From: Burkholderiales bacterium
Lineage (GTDB): Bacteria > Pseudomonadota > Gammaproteobacteria > Burkholderiales > Burkholderiaceae_C
DNA: 12,613 nt
Direction of reading: 5' to 3'
NCBI GenBank assembly: GCA_947474415.1
Contig: CANJKD010000014.1
Span: 1-12,613, forward strand
The notes beneath the pieces are model-generated. The model saw nothing but the letters and a program-made list of their open reading frames with translations, was not told the origin of the DNA and searched no databases. Of the stretch, positions 1 to 7,033 are shown piece after piece. Within the stretch, counting starts at the first letter, position 1. Each line of letters starts with the position of its first letter. A program made the position numbers and the translations under genes.

Positions 1-312
1 AAGATGAAGACCGAGTTCGAGCACGCCGCGCGCGATGTCGAGCAGACGGTTCAAAATGTATCGAGCCAGATCCACCAGACCGGTGCCGAGCTCGAACAGT
101 CCTGGCAAGGCGCGTCCGGTCTGCCTGACCACAGTGGCCCGCACGAAGGCTGGGTGCCGCCACCGCCGGTCTACACGCACCCGAAGAAAAAATGGCGCCT
201 CAAGCGCGGCGCCATGCCGCAATGGTACAAGCAGCGCGCCGGTGTCCGCGTGAAGGCGCAGTCAGGTGCCGCACGCGTTGCACGTTTCCGCCCGCCACGC
301 GCGTCGGCCTGA
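1..312 (+). CDS. tatB: Sec-independent protein translocase subunit TatB, C-terminal part (5' end outside window)
   Basis: TatB forms the substrate-receptor complex with TatC in the cytoplasmic membrane and helps export folded proteins carrying twin-arginine signals. The frame is open from base 1, so the N-terminal membrane helix and the start of the amphipathic helix lie outside the window; an internal ATG at base 4 is not the start. What remains (103 residues) is the end of a charged, Glu/Gln-rich amphipathic helix, a Pro-rich stretch (VPPPPVYTHP), and a strongly basic tail with KKKWRLKRG and a final ARFRPPR. This tail matches the TatB C-terminus I know from Burkholderiales. The stop is at 310-312 and tatC begins 4 nt later, so the two are translationally close and surely co-transcribed. 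The identification relies on the tail and on tatC next door; TatA is much shorter and lacks this tail. Confidence 0.85.
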   Translation, partial: KMKTEFEHAARDVEQTVQNVSSQIHQTGAELEQSWQGASGLPDHSGPHEGWVPPPPVYTHPKKKWRLKRGAMPQWYKQRAGVRVKAQSGAARVARFRPPRASA

Positions 313-316
313 CGCC

Positions 317-1099
317 ATGAGTACCGACGGCGAAAAACCCGACGAACTGGCGGGCACCGAGCAGCCTTTTGTCTCGCACCTGATCGAGTTGCGTGACCGC
401 TTGGTGCGCAGCTGCATCGCGGTGGGCGTGTGCTTTGGCGTGCTGATGCTGTGGCCGGGCGCGGCGGGTCTCTATGACTTGCTCGCCGCGCCGCTTGTGG
501 CGCACCTGCCGAAGGGCTCGACGCTGATCGCCACGAGCGTGATCTCGCCGTTCCTCGTGCCGCTGAAAATCACGCTGATGGCAGCCTTCCTGGTCGCATT
601 GCCGGTGGTGCTGCACCAGGTGTGGGCCTTCGTCGCGCCTGGCCTGTACGCGCATGAGAAGAGGCTCGTGCTGCCGCTCGTGGTCTCCAGCTCGCTGCTG
701 TTCTTCCTCGGTGTGGCGTTTTGCTACTTCTTCGTGTTCGGCCAGGTTTTCAAGTTCATTCAGAGCTTCGCGCCGAAGAGCGTTTCGGCCATGCCGGACA
801 TCGAGGCCTACCTGAGCTTCGTGCTGACGATGTTCATCGCTTTCGGGGCCGCCTTCGAGGTGCCGGTGGTGGTGGTGGTGCTGGCCCGCATGGGGTTGGT
901 CAGTATCGAGAAGCTGCGCGCTTTTCGCAGCTATTTCATCGTGCTGGCCTTCATCATCGCTGCGGTGTTGACGCCGCCCGACGTGGTCTCGCAACTCGCG
1001 CTCGCGATCCCGATGGTGCTGCTCTATGAGGTCGGCATCTGGGCGGCGCAAATCTTCATCAAGCACACGCAGGCGCCGGCCGAGGACACGCCAGCGTAG
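317..1099 (+). CDS. tatC: Sec-independent protein translocase subunit TatC
   Basis: TatC is the polytopic inner-membrane core of the twin-arginine translocase and binds the RR signal peptide. The 260-residue product has the family's usual length and six hydrophobic segments. Visible TatC signatures: the N-terminal FVSHLIELRDRL motif (18-29); FVAPGLYAHEKR (105-116), with F105 and E114 matching the E. coli signal-binding F94/E103; FGAAFEVPV (176-184); and LTPPDVVSQ...LLYEVGI (218-241). I chose the ATG at 317, four bases after the tatB stop, because an in-frame ATG at 266 lies inside tatB and adds 17 non-conserved residues. No strong Shine-Dalgarno precedes 317, which suggests translational coupling to tatB. 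The Tat client PetA is encoded about 6 kb downstream. Confidence 0.97.
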   Translation: MSTDGEKPDELAGTEQPFVSHLIELRDRLVRSCIAVGVCFGVLMLWPGAAGLYDLLAAPLVAHLPKGSTLIATSVISPFLVPLKITLMAAFLVALPVVLHQVWAFVAPGLYAHEKRLVLPLVVSSSLLFFLGVAFCYFFVFGQVFKFIQSFAPKSVSAMPDIEAYLSFVLTMFIAFGAAFEVPVVVVVLARMGLVSIEKLRAFRSYFIVLAFIIAAVLTPPDVVSQLALAIPMVLLYEVGIWAAQIFIKHTQAPAEDTPA

Positions 1100-1109
1100 A
1101 GGGTGCAGC

Positions 1110-1172
1110 CGGCACCGGTGTACCGGTGCCGCCCCCTGGGGTGCATGGCCCGGTGCTGGCCCGTGTCGGGCC
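1110..1172. terminator. Two hairpins between convergent tatC and protease genes (terminator-like)
   Basis: The 89-bp gap between the tatC stop and the facing protease stop holds two GC-rich stem-loops. The first is a perfect 9-bp stem (1110-1118 with 1123-1131, loop TGTA). The second is a 6-bp stem (GGCCCG at 1158-1163, CGGGCC at 1167-1172, loop TGT). Neither is followed by a T-run on either strand, so they are not textbook intrinsic terminators. Their place between convergent genes suggests transcript-end protection or bidirectional termination; that role is inferred. Confidence 0.5.
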
Positions 1173-1188
1173 GCAGGACCGCCAGCCC

Positions 1189-2358
1189 TCACTGGCGCAG
1201 CGGCTTGGCCTTCGGGCGCTGCGCGACCGTGACATCGACGTCCAGCGTTTTGTTGCCACGCTGCACGCCGATCACCGCCACCGCTTGGGGCTTCAAAGCG
1301 GCCACTGCGTTCAGCAACTGTGAGGTGTTCGCCACCGGCGCGCCGGCGATCTTCACCACCACATCGCCAGGCCTCAGCCCGCCGGCACTGGCCGGGCCGC
1401 TCTGCAGCACGCCGGTGATCAGCACGCCCTGCTTGATGGGCAGGTTCAGCGTTTGCGCGATCTCGGGCGTCAAATCGCGCGGCTCCACGCCGATCCAGCC
1501 GCGCGTCACCTGGCCCTCCTTGATCAGGCCGTCCATCACCTGGCGTGCGGTGCTTACGGGAATGGCGAAGCCGATGCCCAGGCTGCCACCGGTGCGCGAA
1601 TAGATGGCGGTGTTGATGCCAAGCAGCGCGCCGTTCGTGTCGACCAGCGCTCCACCGGAATTACCGGGGTTGATGGCGGCATCGGTCTGGATGAAGTTTT
1701 CGAAGGTGTTGATGCCGAGTTGGTTGCGGCCGAGCGCGCTGACGATGCCCGAGGTGACCGTCTGGCCCACGCCGAAGGGGTTGCCGATGGCCAGCACCAC
1801 GTCGCCGACCTGCAACTGGTCGGCGTCGCCGAAGGCGATGACGGGCAGCCGGTCGAGTTCGATCTTCAGCACCGCGAGGTCCGACTCGGGGTCGGTACCG
1901 ACCAGCTTCGCACGCGCCTGGCGGCCGTCGGTGAGCATCACTTCCACGTCGTCGGCGCCTTCGATGACGTGGTTGTTGGTCAGCAGGTAACCATCGCTCG
2001 ACACGATCACGCCGGAGCCGAGCCCGACCTGCGGTTCGCTCTGCCGCGAGCGGTCGCCGAAGAAGAACTGGAAGACGGGGTCGTCGCTGCGCGGGCTGCC
2101 GGGCCGACGCTCGGGCGCCTTGCTCGCGGTGATGCTGACGACCGCAGGTGAGGCGCGCCGCGCCGCGCCGCTGTAGCTGGTGGCCGGCGCGGTGCCGAGC
2201 GCGGCTGGCTGGATCGGCAGTGTTGCGGTAGCCGACTGGGTGGGCAGTGCTGCACTGCTTTTGCGCTGCAGCCACTCCGGCTTGAGTGTCGAAACGACGA
2301 ACAGCACCGCCACCGCCACGGTGACGGCTTGAGAGAACACCAGCCAGGTCTTGCGCAT
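1189..2358 (-). CDS. Membrane-anchored S1C (HtrA/DegS/AlgW-like) serine protease with one PDZ domain
   Basis: An HtrA-family periplasmic serine endopeptidase, 389 residues. Residues about 6-24 form one hydrophobic segment without an obvious signal-peptidase site, as expected for a DegS-type signal anchor with the catalytic part in the periplasm. The trypsin-like domain (about 70-275) has all three catalytic residues: H130 in LLTNNHVIEG, D160 in PESDLAVLKI and S234 in INPGNSGGALVD. One PDZ domain follows (about 285-377). DegP and DegQ have two PDZ domains and a cleaved signal, so the layout favours DegS/AlgW; in those proteins the PDZ senses misfolded outer-membrane proteins and the protease cuts an anti-sigma factor. 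Whether this one does so cannot be told here, since no rseA-like gene is in the window. The ATG at 2358 is preceded by a weak AAGGG about 12 nt upstream. I recall a protease of this type beside tatC in many Burkholderiales. Confidence 0.93.
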   Translation of the reverse strand: MRKTWLVFSQAVTVAVAVLFVVSTLKPEWLQRKSSAALPTQSATATLPIQPAALGTAPATSYSGAARRASPAVVSITASKAPERRPGSPRSDDPVFQFFFGDRSRQSEPQVGLGSGVIVSSDGYLLTNNHVIEGADDVEVMLTDGRQARAKLVGTDPESDLAVLKIELDRLPVIAFGDADQLQVGDVVLAIGNPFGVGQTVTSGIVSALGRNQLGINTFENFIQTDAAINPGNSGGALVDTNGALLGINTAIYSRTGGSLGIGFAIPVSTARQVMDGLIKEGQVTRGWIGVEPRDLTPEIAQTLNLPIKQGVLITGVLQSGPASAGGLRPGDVVVKIAGAPVANTSQLLNAVAALKPQAVAVIGVQRGNKTLDVDVTVAQRPKAKPLRQ

Positions 2359-2439
2359 GAAAATTCAAAGCCCTTGAGCGCCCGCTTCAACGAGCGGGTT
2401 CGGGCGAATTATCGCGCCCGGCCCTTGCGACAATAGGCG
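2359..2439. promoter_or_regulatory. Divergent promoter region between the protease gene and pdxA
   Basis: These 81 bp separate two divergent start codons and so must hold promoters or early leader for both. A perfect inverted repeat, CGGGCG (2401-2406) and CGCCCG (2415-2420) with an 8-nt AT-rich centre, sits in the middle. GACAAT at 2429-2434 could be a weak -10 for pdxA, which would give an essentially leaderless transcript. No convincing -35 was found for either gene, so exact promoters are unassigned. Confidence 0.4.
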
Positions 2440-3477
2440 ATGACTGAAGTTTCGACCCGGCCCTTCGCGCTGACCATGGGCGATGTGTGCGGCATTGGCC
2501 CGGAGATCGTCGCACAACTCTTTCTCGGCCCGCTGGCCAAGGGCTGCGTGGTGCTCGGCGATGTTGGCGTGATGCGCCGCGCGGCCGCGTTGCTGGGTGG
2601 CGGGCTGGCAGTGGCGCGCATCGAGCACGCGCGCGATGCAACGCTGGTGCCACCGAACTGTGTGCCGGTGTTGCAGGTCGAGGGCCTGGCGGTGGACTTG
2701 CTGGACGCGCCAATCGGCCACGTCGACGCGCGTGCCGGCGCGGCTGCGGCGCGCTGCATCGAAGCGTCGGTCAGGCTTGCCATGAGCGGTGACGTGGCGG
2801 GCATCGTCACCGCGCCCATCCACAAGGAAGCACTGGCGGCTGCGGGTGTCGCCTACCCCGGCCACACCGAGATGCTGCAGGCGCTGGCGGCGAACGGCCG
2901 CGCGCCCCGGCCGGTTCGCATGATGCTGGCCAATGACGAGTTGCGCACGGTGCTCGTGACGATCCACCTGTCTTTGCGCCATGCGATCAACGCCGTCACC
3001 TTCGATGCAGTGCTGGAGACGATTCGCATCGCCCACCAGAGTGCGGCCGCCTGGGGCACCGCCGCTCCGCATGTCGCACCACGTATTGCGGTGGCGGGGC
3101 TGAACCCGCACGCCGGGGAGGGCGGGCTGTTCGGCGATGAAGAGCTGCGCATCATCGGCCCGGCGGTTCGTGCGGCCTGCGCCGAGGGCATCGATGCGCA
3201 AGGGCCGTTCGCACCCGACACCGTGTTCATGCGGGCCCGCAATGCGGCCGGACATGCCGGCGAATTCGACATCGTGGTCGCCATGACGCACGACCACGGC
3301 TTGATCCCCGTCAAGTACCTTGGCGTGGAACACGGTGTGAATGTCACGCTCGGCCTGCCGTTCGTGCGCACCAGCCCGGACCACGGCACCGCTTTCGACA
3401 TCGCCGGCACGGGCCGGGCCGATGCCAGCAGCCTGAAGGCCGCGTTGCGCATGGCGCGGCGTCTCGCCTCAGGCTGA
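2440..3477 (+). CDS. pdxA: PdxA-family 4-hydroxythreonine-4-phosphate dehydrogenase (possibly PdxA2-like)
   Basis: A metal-dependent, NAD(P)-linked dehydrogenase of the PdxA family; canonical PdxA oxidises 4-phosphohydroxy-L-threonine in vitamin B6 synthesis. The 345-residue product has TMGDVCGIGPEI (12-23), a substrate loop PGHTE (140-144), and the three metal-binding histidines H176 (TIHLSL), H224 (LNPHAGEGG) and H284 (MTHDHG), equivalent to E. coli H166, H211 and H266. GVNVTLGLPFVRTSPDHGTAFDIAG lies near the end (299-323). It differs from canonical PdxA: the usual MYHDQGL is MTHDHGL, ADTLF is PDTVF, and GDEE and HGTAFDIAG resemble PdxA2-type enzymes acting on phosphorylated threonate or erythronate. 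The fold and family are certain; the substrate is not. The ATG at 2440 has only a weak purine stretch (TAGGCG) before it. It is divergent from the protease and convergent with the DUF1631 gene, so it is probably monocistronic. Confidence 0.88.
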   Translation: MTEVSTRPFALTMGDVCGIGPEIVAQLFLGPLAKGCVVLGDVGVMRRAAALLGGGLAVARIEHARDATLVPPNCVPVLQVEGLAVDLLDAPIGHVDARAGAAAARCIEASVRLAMSGDVAGIVTAPIHKEALAAAGVAYPGHTEMLQALAANGRAPRPVRMMLANDELRTVLVTIHLSLRHAINAVTFDAVLETIRIAHQSAAAWGTAAPHVAPRIAVAGLNPHAGEGGLFGDEELRIIGPAVRAACAEGIDAQGPFAPDTVFMRARNAAGHAGEFDIVVAMTHDHGLIPVKYLGVEHGVNVTLGLPFVRTSPDHGTAFDIAGTGRADASSLKAALRMARRLASG

Positions 3478-3526
3478 GAGCGCCGCCAGGCCTGCGACTG
3501 CGTCGTCCGCACCGCCGAGGGGGCAT

Positions 3527-3554
3527 GGGCAAAGTGGCCAGGCCAAATTTGCCC
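3527..3554. terminator. Bidirectional terminator-like hairpin between pdxA and the DUF1631 gene
   Basis: A compound stem-loop lies in the 98-bp convergent gap. The outer arms GGGCAAA (3527-3533) and TTTGCCC (3548-3554) pair perfectly, and the inner arms TGGCC (3535-3539) and GGCCA (3541-3545) extend the stem. The AAA/TTT step within the stem means each strand has a short T-rich 3' arm. There is no long T-run outside. Its position between two converging stops supports termination for both genes. Confidence 0.55.
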
Positions 3555-3575
3555 ACGCGCAAATTGCCGGCCGCG

Positions 3576-6179
3576 TCAGTGCCGGCTGGGTGGGACCTTC
3601 ATGGCAGCCAGTTGCTTGCGCGCACGGTGCGTCGCGCGCTCCATCAGATAGGCGCTTTCAACGGCGCGCATGCGGTTCGTGTCACACATGCGGGCGAGCA
3701 TGCGTGCCGTCATCGAGATCGTCTCCTGGTGCTTGCGGCCGGTCGTGAAGACGAAGAAGCTGCGGCCGGCGCTGACATGCGCGAGACGAACCTTCTGCCA
3801 CTCGTCTTTCAGGTGCATCTGGTAGGCAAAACCGAGCTTAATGTGGTCGATCAGACCCGGGCCGCGGGTCGGCTCGGCGGGCTCGGTACTGGCGAGATCG
3901 AGGTTGACGTTGGCGCCGAGACCGGTGATCGAGGTGTCGTCGGACCCGGTATCTGCCACGGCACTGGCGTCGGCTTCAGCGCTCAGGTCGATATCGACAT
4001 TGCCGGACCAGTCGACCGCGCTCTCGGACACCAGGCCAACGCGCTCGGCCTCCTCGGGCGAGAAGCGGCGCGCAAGCACGGCGTTGTCGACCTCGGGCAC
4101 CGGGTCGGCCGCTGAGAGTGATTCGACGCCCGGCACGGCGATGTTGAACACCGCCTCCAGTTGCTTGACCATCATATTGTGGTCGAGCTCGCTCAGCGGT
4201 TGCCCCTTCAACGATTCGGCGTGGGCGGGTAGCAACTGGCCGAAGAACTCGCGCTGTGCCGACTCTGGCCAGCCGATGAGCTGCAGCCCGTCGTTCAGGT
4301 CTTTCATCAGCGGCGGCAGTTGCATCAGGAACTTCTTGCGCAAGGCCGGCGAACCCTTGGGCTGGACACTCATCACGACGTCACGGCCGACCCGCCGGTA
4401 GCGCTGGGCGCGGTCGGAGTCGGGGCCGTCCCGGCTCACGGCCAGCACCAGTGCCTGGCTCCACACCTGCGGCAGGAAGCCGCGCAGGTAGGGCGGCAAG
4501 GACATCGGCGCGAGCGCGGCTTGCAACTGCAGCATGTAGCGCTGCTGCAGCCGAAGCTCCGACTCCTTGGTGTTCAACGTGCTGACGGCGCCCTTTTGCT
4601 GCCCTTCGACATGCGTCTGCTCGCCGATGAAACTTTCAAGCGCCGCGAGCTTGGCTGAATACAGGTCGATCTGGTCGAAGTCGCCCTCGACGATTTCCTG
4701 CACGAGTTCGCGCACACGCGCCAGGAACGGCTTGCCGGGACCGTCGTCGAAATCGTCGAAGGCACAGGCCAGTGACGCAATCCGGTTCACGAAGCGCCGC
4801 ACCGGGTGGCGGCGTGAGGAGAAGAAGTTCGAGTCGTTCAGCGCCACCCGCAGCACCGGCAATTGCAAGCGCGCGATCTGGCGCGCCATCTGCGGCGGCA
4901 CGCGGGTGTCGGACAGGATCTGGTCGAACAGGCTGCCGACCACGTCGATCACCATGTGGTCGAGCTTGCCGGTCGAGGCCTGCACCAACTCTTCGCGGTG
5001 GGCCCGGATCAGGTTCACTGCCATCAGGCCTGTGAGCCCTTCGGTGCCATAGGCCGCGCCCGCAGGCGACTCGGGGGGGGTGTTTGCGAAGTTCTCGGCG
5101 TCACTGTGACGGGTGGCCGGGTTTGATCTGCTTGCAGGGGCGCGGGCCAAGGCATCGAAATCGCCAGGCCGGCTCGCGATGGCGGTCAGGCGGCGCAGCA
5201 AGGCCATCAGCTGCGCCTCAGACTGGTGGCTCGCGGCACCGTTGCGCTGCCCCGCCGAGCCGCGGGAACCGCTGCCCGGCCCGCTGCCATGGCTGGATGC
5301 GGGCCCCACTCCCGAGCCGGTGCGCGTGCCATAGTTCGTCGCCGGGCCTGTGCTGCCGCTGCCGCTGCCGCTGCCACCGCCACCGCCACCGCCACCGCCA
5401 CCGCCACCGCCACCGCCACCGCCACCGCCACTTCCTGAACGCGACGGCGCGTCGATGTCACCCGCCTGGCTGCGCCGGCCAGTCAACGATGCATAGCCGG
5501 AGGTCATGCCCTGCAACTGGTTGCCCGGGCCTTCGACGGTGCGCACTGAAAGCGACACCGGCGTGACGCCACGCGTCTGCAGGTCGCGCAGGATCCGGGC
5601 GTAGCAGTCGGGCATGGCGCGGGCCATGCCGAGGCCCAGTTCCCGCGCCAGCAGTTTGCGAATGTCGGCTTGGTCCGAGACGGCCTCGACGGCGCGATAA
5701 AGCGCTGCGCCAAGCAATTCGGCCCGCAGCGGATTGCGCTCCTGGTCGGCCCGACCGGTGTTCATCAGCGAGCCCATGTAGGCGGCCAGTTCGCGCAATT
5801 CAGCCTCACTGGCGTGCGAGATCTGCTGGCCAATCCGGTCGGAGAACATGCGCTCTTCCATCTCGCTGTCATCAACAAGGCTGAGCGTGAGCCAATCGGC
5901 AGCTGCCAGATTGCGGCCGGATTCCTGGCGTGGCGATACCTCGCGCTCCAGCCGTTCCTGAAGCTCGTTGTCGAACACCCGTCGAAACTCGACCGCGTTC
6001 CGGCGCAAGTCGAACTGTGCAGAAATCAGCGTGTCACGCTCGGAAATCCGGCTGTTGGCTTGCGCAGACACGGCGAGGTGTTCGGCCACGCGCTCTGCCA
6101 CCGAAGCCACGGTCTTCCGGACTTCGGTGGCGGCCGCGTCAAGCGCGGCCTGGAGGCGGAGTTCGAGAGGGGTCGTCAT
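3576..6179 (-). CDS. DUF1631 family protein with internal poly-glycine linker
   Basis: A large protein of 867 residues of the DUF1631 (PF07793) family, whose biochemical role is not established. No signal peptide or membrane helix is visible, so it is probably cytoplasmic. The N-terminal helical part (about 1-230) includes SLVDDSEMEERM and NPLRAELLG, typical of the family. A low-complexity linker (about 230-320) is rich in Gly, Ser and Arg and holds 19 consecutive glycines (251-269). The C-terminal helical part has LQLPVLRVALNDSNFF and HPVRRFVNRIASLA, hallmark DUF1631 segments, followed by an acidic Asp/Ala/Ser stretch. It ends with a conserved block (KDEWQKVRLAHVSAGRSFFVFT). A GTG nine bases upstream (6188) is an alternative start. 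Neither start has a clear Shine-Dalgarno; I prefer the ATG at 6179. Its upstream neighbour on the same strand is mscL, 165 bp away with a hairpin between, so co-transcription is uncertain. Confidence 0.88.
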   Translation of the reverse strand: MTTPLELRLQAALDAAATEVRKTVASVAERVAEHLAVSAQANSRISERDTLISAQFDLRRNAVEFRRVFDNELQERLEREVSPRQESGRNLAAADWLTLSLVDDSEMEERMFSDRIGQQISHASEAELRELAAYMGSLMNTGRADQERNPLRAELLGAALYRAVEAVSDQADIRKLLARELGLGMARAMPDCYARILRDLQTRGVTPVSLSVRTVEGPGNQLQGMTSGYASLTGRRSQAGDIDAPSRSGSGGGGGGGGGGGGGGGGGGGSGSGSGSTGPATNYGTRTGSGVGPASSHGSGPGSGSRGSAGQRNGAASHQSEAQLMALLRRLTAIASRPGDFDALARAPASRSNPATRHSDAENFANTPPESPAGAAYGTEGLTGLMAVNLIRAHREELVQASTGKLDHMVIDVVGSLFDQILSDTRVPPQMARQIARLQLPVLRVALNDSNFFSSRRHPVRRFVNRIASLACAFDDFDDGPGKPFLARVRELVQEIVEGDFDQIDLYSAKLAALESFIGEQTHVEGQQKGAVSTLNTKESELRLQQRYMLQLQAALAPMSLPPYLRGFLPQVWSQALVLAVSRDGPDSDRAQRYRRVGRDVVMSVQPKGSPALRKKFLMQLPPLMKDLNDGLQLIGWPESAQREFFGQLLPAHAESLKGQPLSELDHNMMVKQLEAVFNIAVPGVESLSAADPVPEVDNAVLARRFSPEEAERVGLVSESAVDWSGNVDIDLSAEADASAVADTGSDDTSITGLGANVNLDLASTEPAEPTRGPGLIDHIKLGFAYQMHLKDEWQKVRLAHVSAGRSFFVFTTGRKHQETISMTARMLARMCDTNRMRAVESAYLMERATHRARKQLAAMKVPPSRH
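5352..5429. repeat. Hexanucleotide microsatellite encoding Gly/Ser and poly-Gly in the DUF1631 gene
   Basis: On the plus strand, four copies of GCTGCC (5352-5375) run into an uninterrupted GCCACC array (5373-5429, nine and a half units). Read on the coding (minus) strand these give 19 Gly codons alternating GGC and GGT, followed by Ser-Gly dipeptides. Loss or gain of one 6-bp unit by replication slippage would change the protein by two residues without a frameshift. Confidence 0.95.
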
Positions 6180-6315
6180 TTCATGCACGGGTGGCGCGTG
6201 ACTGCATGCGCCAAGCCTATTGACCCAGAGTATCGCGATGCCGTGAAGTATGAGCCCAAAGGTGAAGCCGGAAAGTGGGCCAGTCCGGGGCTTACGGGCA
6301 ACCCAGGTGCAACCC

Positions 6316-6344
6316 CGTCAGGCGGTGTGCGCCCATTGCTGACG
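6316..6344 (-). terminator. Hairpin immediately after mscL
   Basis: Directly after the mscL stop (reverse strand), CGTCAG (6316-6321) pairs with CTGACG (6339-6344), and an inner GCG (6322-6324) can pair with CGC (6330-6332). There is no T-run behind it on the reverse strand. It may end or trim the mscL transcript before the DUF1631 gene; this is inference from position and symmetry. Confidence 0.35.
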
Positions 6345-6773
6345 CTATTTCCGCAACGCGTCGCGAATTTCGCGCAGCAGGGCGATGCCTTCAGGCGTGG
6401 CAGCCGGCGCCGGCAGGGGGGCTTCATTTTTCATGCGATTCACCTGTTTGACCATCATGAAGATGATGAAGGCCAGGATGATGAAGTTGATCGCGATGGT
6501 GATGAAGTTGCCATAGGCGAACAGCGGCACGCCGGCCTTGCTGAGTGCTTCATAGGTCATCGGGCCGTTGTAGTTGGCCGGGGTGGTGGAAAGCTGGATG
6601 TAGTAGTTCGCAAAGTCGAGGCCGCCAAAGATCTTGCCCACGATCGGCATGATCAGGTCTTTGACGATCGATTCGACGATTCTGCTGAATGCAGCGCCGA
6701 TGATGACGCCGACGGCGAGGTCGACGACATTGCCCTTCATGGCGAACTCTTTGAACTCGGTGGCAAGCGACAT
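6345..6773 (-). CDS. mscL: Large-conductance mechanosensitive channel MscL
   Basis: MscL is a homopentameric inner-membrane channel that opens under membrane tension to release solutes during hypo-osmotic shock. The 142-residue product is the usual length. It starts [20 protein letters not shown], the conserved N-terminal helix and beginning of TM1 (about 15-45, with GVIIGAAF), then a periplasmic loop, TM2 (about 86-108, [20 protein letters not shown]), and the C-terminal bundle helix [17 protein letters not shown]. The frame stays open upstream, but the ATG at 6773 is the true start: it has an excellent Shine-Dalgarno (AGGAGAG, ending about 8 nt upstream) and begins exactly at the family N-terminus. 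It is divergent from petA and upstream of the DUF1631 gene on the same strand. Confidence 0.97.
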   Translation of the reverse strand: MSLATEFKEFAMKGNVVDLAVGVIIGAAFSRIVESIVKDLIMPIVGKIFGGLDFANYYIQLSTTPANYNGPMTYEALSKAGVPLFAYGNFITIAINFIILAFIIFMMVKQVNRMKNEAPLPAPAATPEGIALLREIRDALRK

Positions 6774-6826
6774 GGTCTTCTCTCCTGGATTTGGGGATGG
6801 AAGCGCCGGGGCGGGCGTCGTCGGGC

Positions 6827-6854
6827 AGTATCCCTGACTCACCCCGGAATGCAA
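6827..6854 (-). promoter_or_regulatory. Candidate mscL promoter
   Basis: On the reverse strand, TTGCAT (6849-6854) and GATACT (6827-6832) are separated by 16 bp and would give a leader of about 45 nt ahead of mscL. Matches to the sigma-70 consensus are only partial (3/6 and 4/6), so this is a weak call. Confidence 0.3.
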
Positions 6855-6964
6855 GGCCCTTGTCTTGCGGTCCAGCAGTGGGTGCGAAGCGTTCGGGCCG
6901 GTGTTGCGCGCGCACCGCAGATTCGATGCGCAGTTCACGATCACAGCAGGGCGCCACGCCACGC

Positions 6965-6992
6965 CTGAACCTCTTGACGGGTCCGCTAGAAT
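6965..6992 (+). promoter_or_regulatory. Candidate promoter of the petABC operon
   Basis: TAGAAT at 6987-6992, in the context GCTAGAAT, is a good -10 (5/6). CTGAAC at 6965-6970 is a partial -35 with 16-bp spacing. Transcription would start near base 7000, leaving a leader of about 34 nt that includes a GAGGA Shine-Dalgarno before petA. A nearby TTGACG (6974-6979) matches the -35 consensus better but is only 7 bp from the -10, so it cannot pair with it. Confidence 0.45.
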
Positions 6993-7033
6993 CTTGGGTT
7001 GACCCTGACCTGATGTCTTGTTCGAGGAACCTT

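Noticed and set aside
200..1192. Long reverse-strand frame (330 aa) opposite tatC
   Set aside because: It is antisense to a certain gene, is rich in His, Arg and Gln as typical of a GC-rich shadow frame, and has no recognisable domain.
1453..2151. Forward frame of 232 aa opposite the protease
   Set aside because: Antisense shadow of a gene with intact catalytic motifs; no ribosome site and composition typical of a shadow frame.
2365..3384. Reverse frame of 339 aa opposite pdxA
   Set aside because: pdxA has all family motifs across its length; the opposite frame has no family features and arises from codon bias.
5352..5429. Repeat array as a CRISPR or protein-binding iteron
   Set aside because: Units are 6 bp without spacers and lie in frame inside a coding gene, so it is a coding microsatellite.
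5670..6968. Forward frame of 432 aa across the DUF1631 start and mscL
   Set aside because: It runs antisense through two well-supported genes and their spacer, with no domain I recognise.
6974..6979. TTGACG as the petA -35 box
   Set aside because: It is only 7 bp from the TAGAAT -10, far from the required 16-18 bp.
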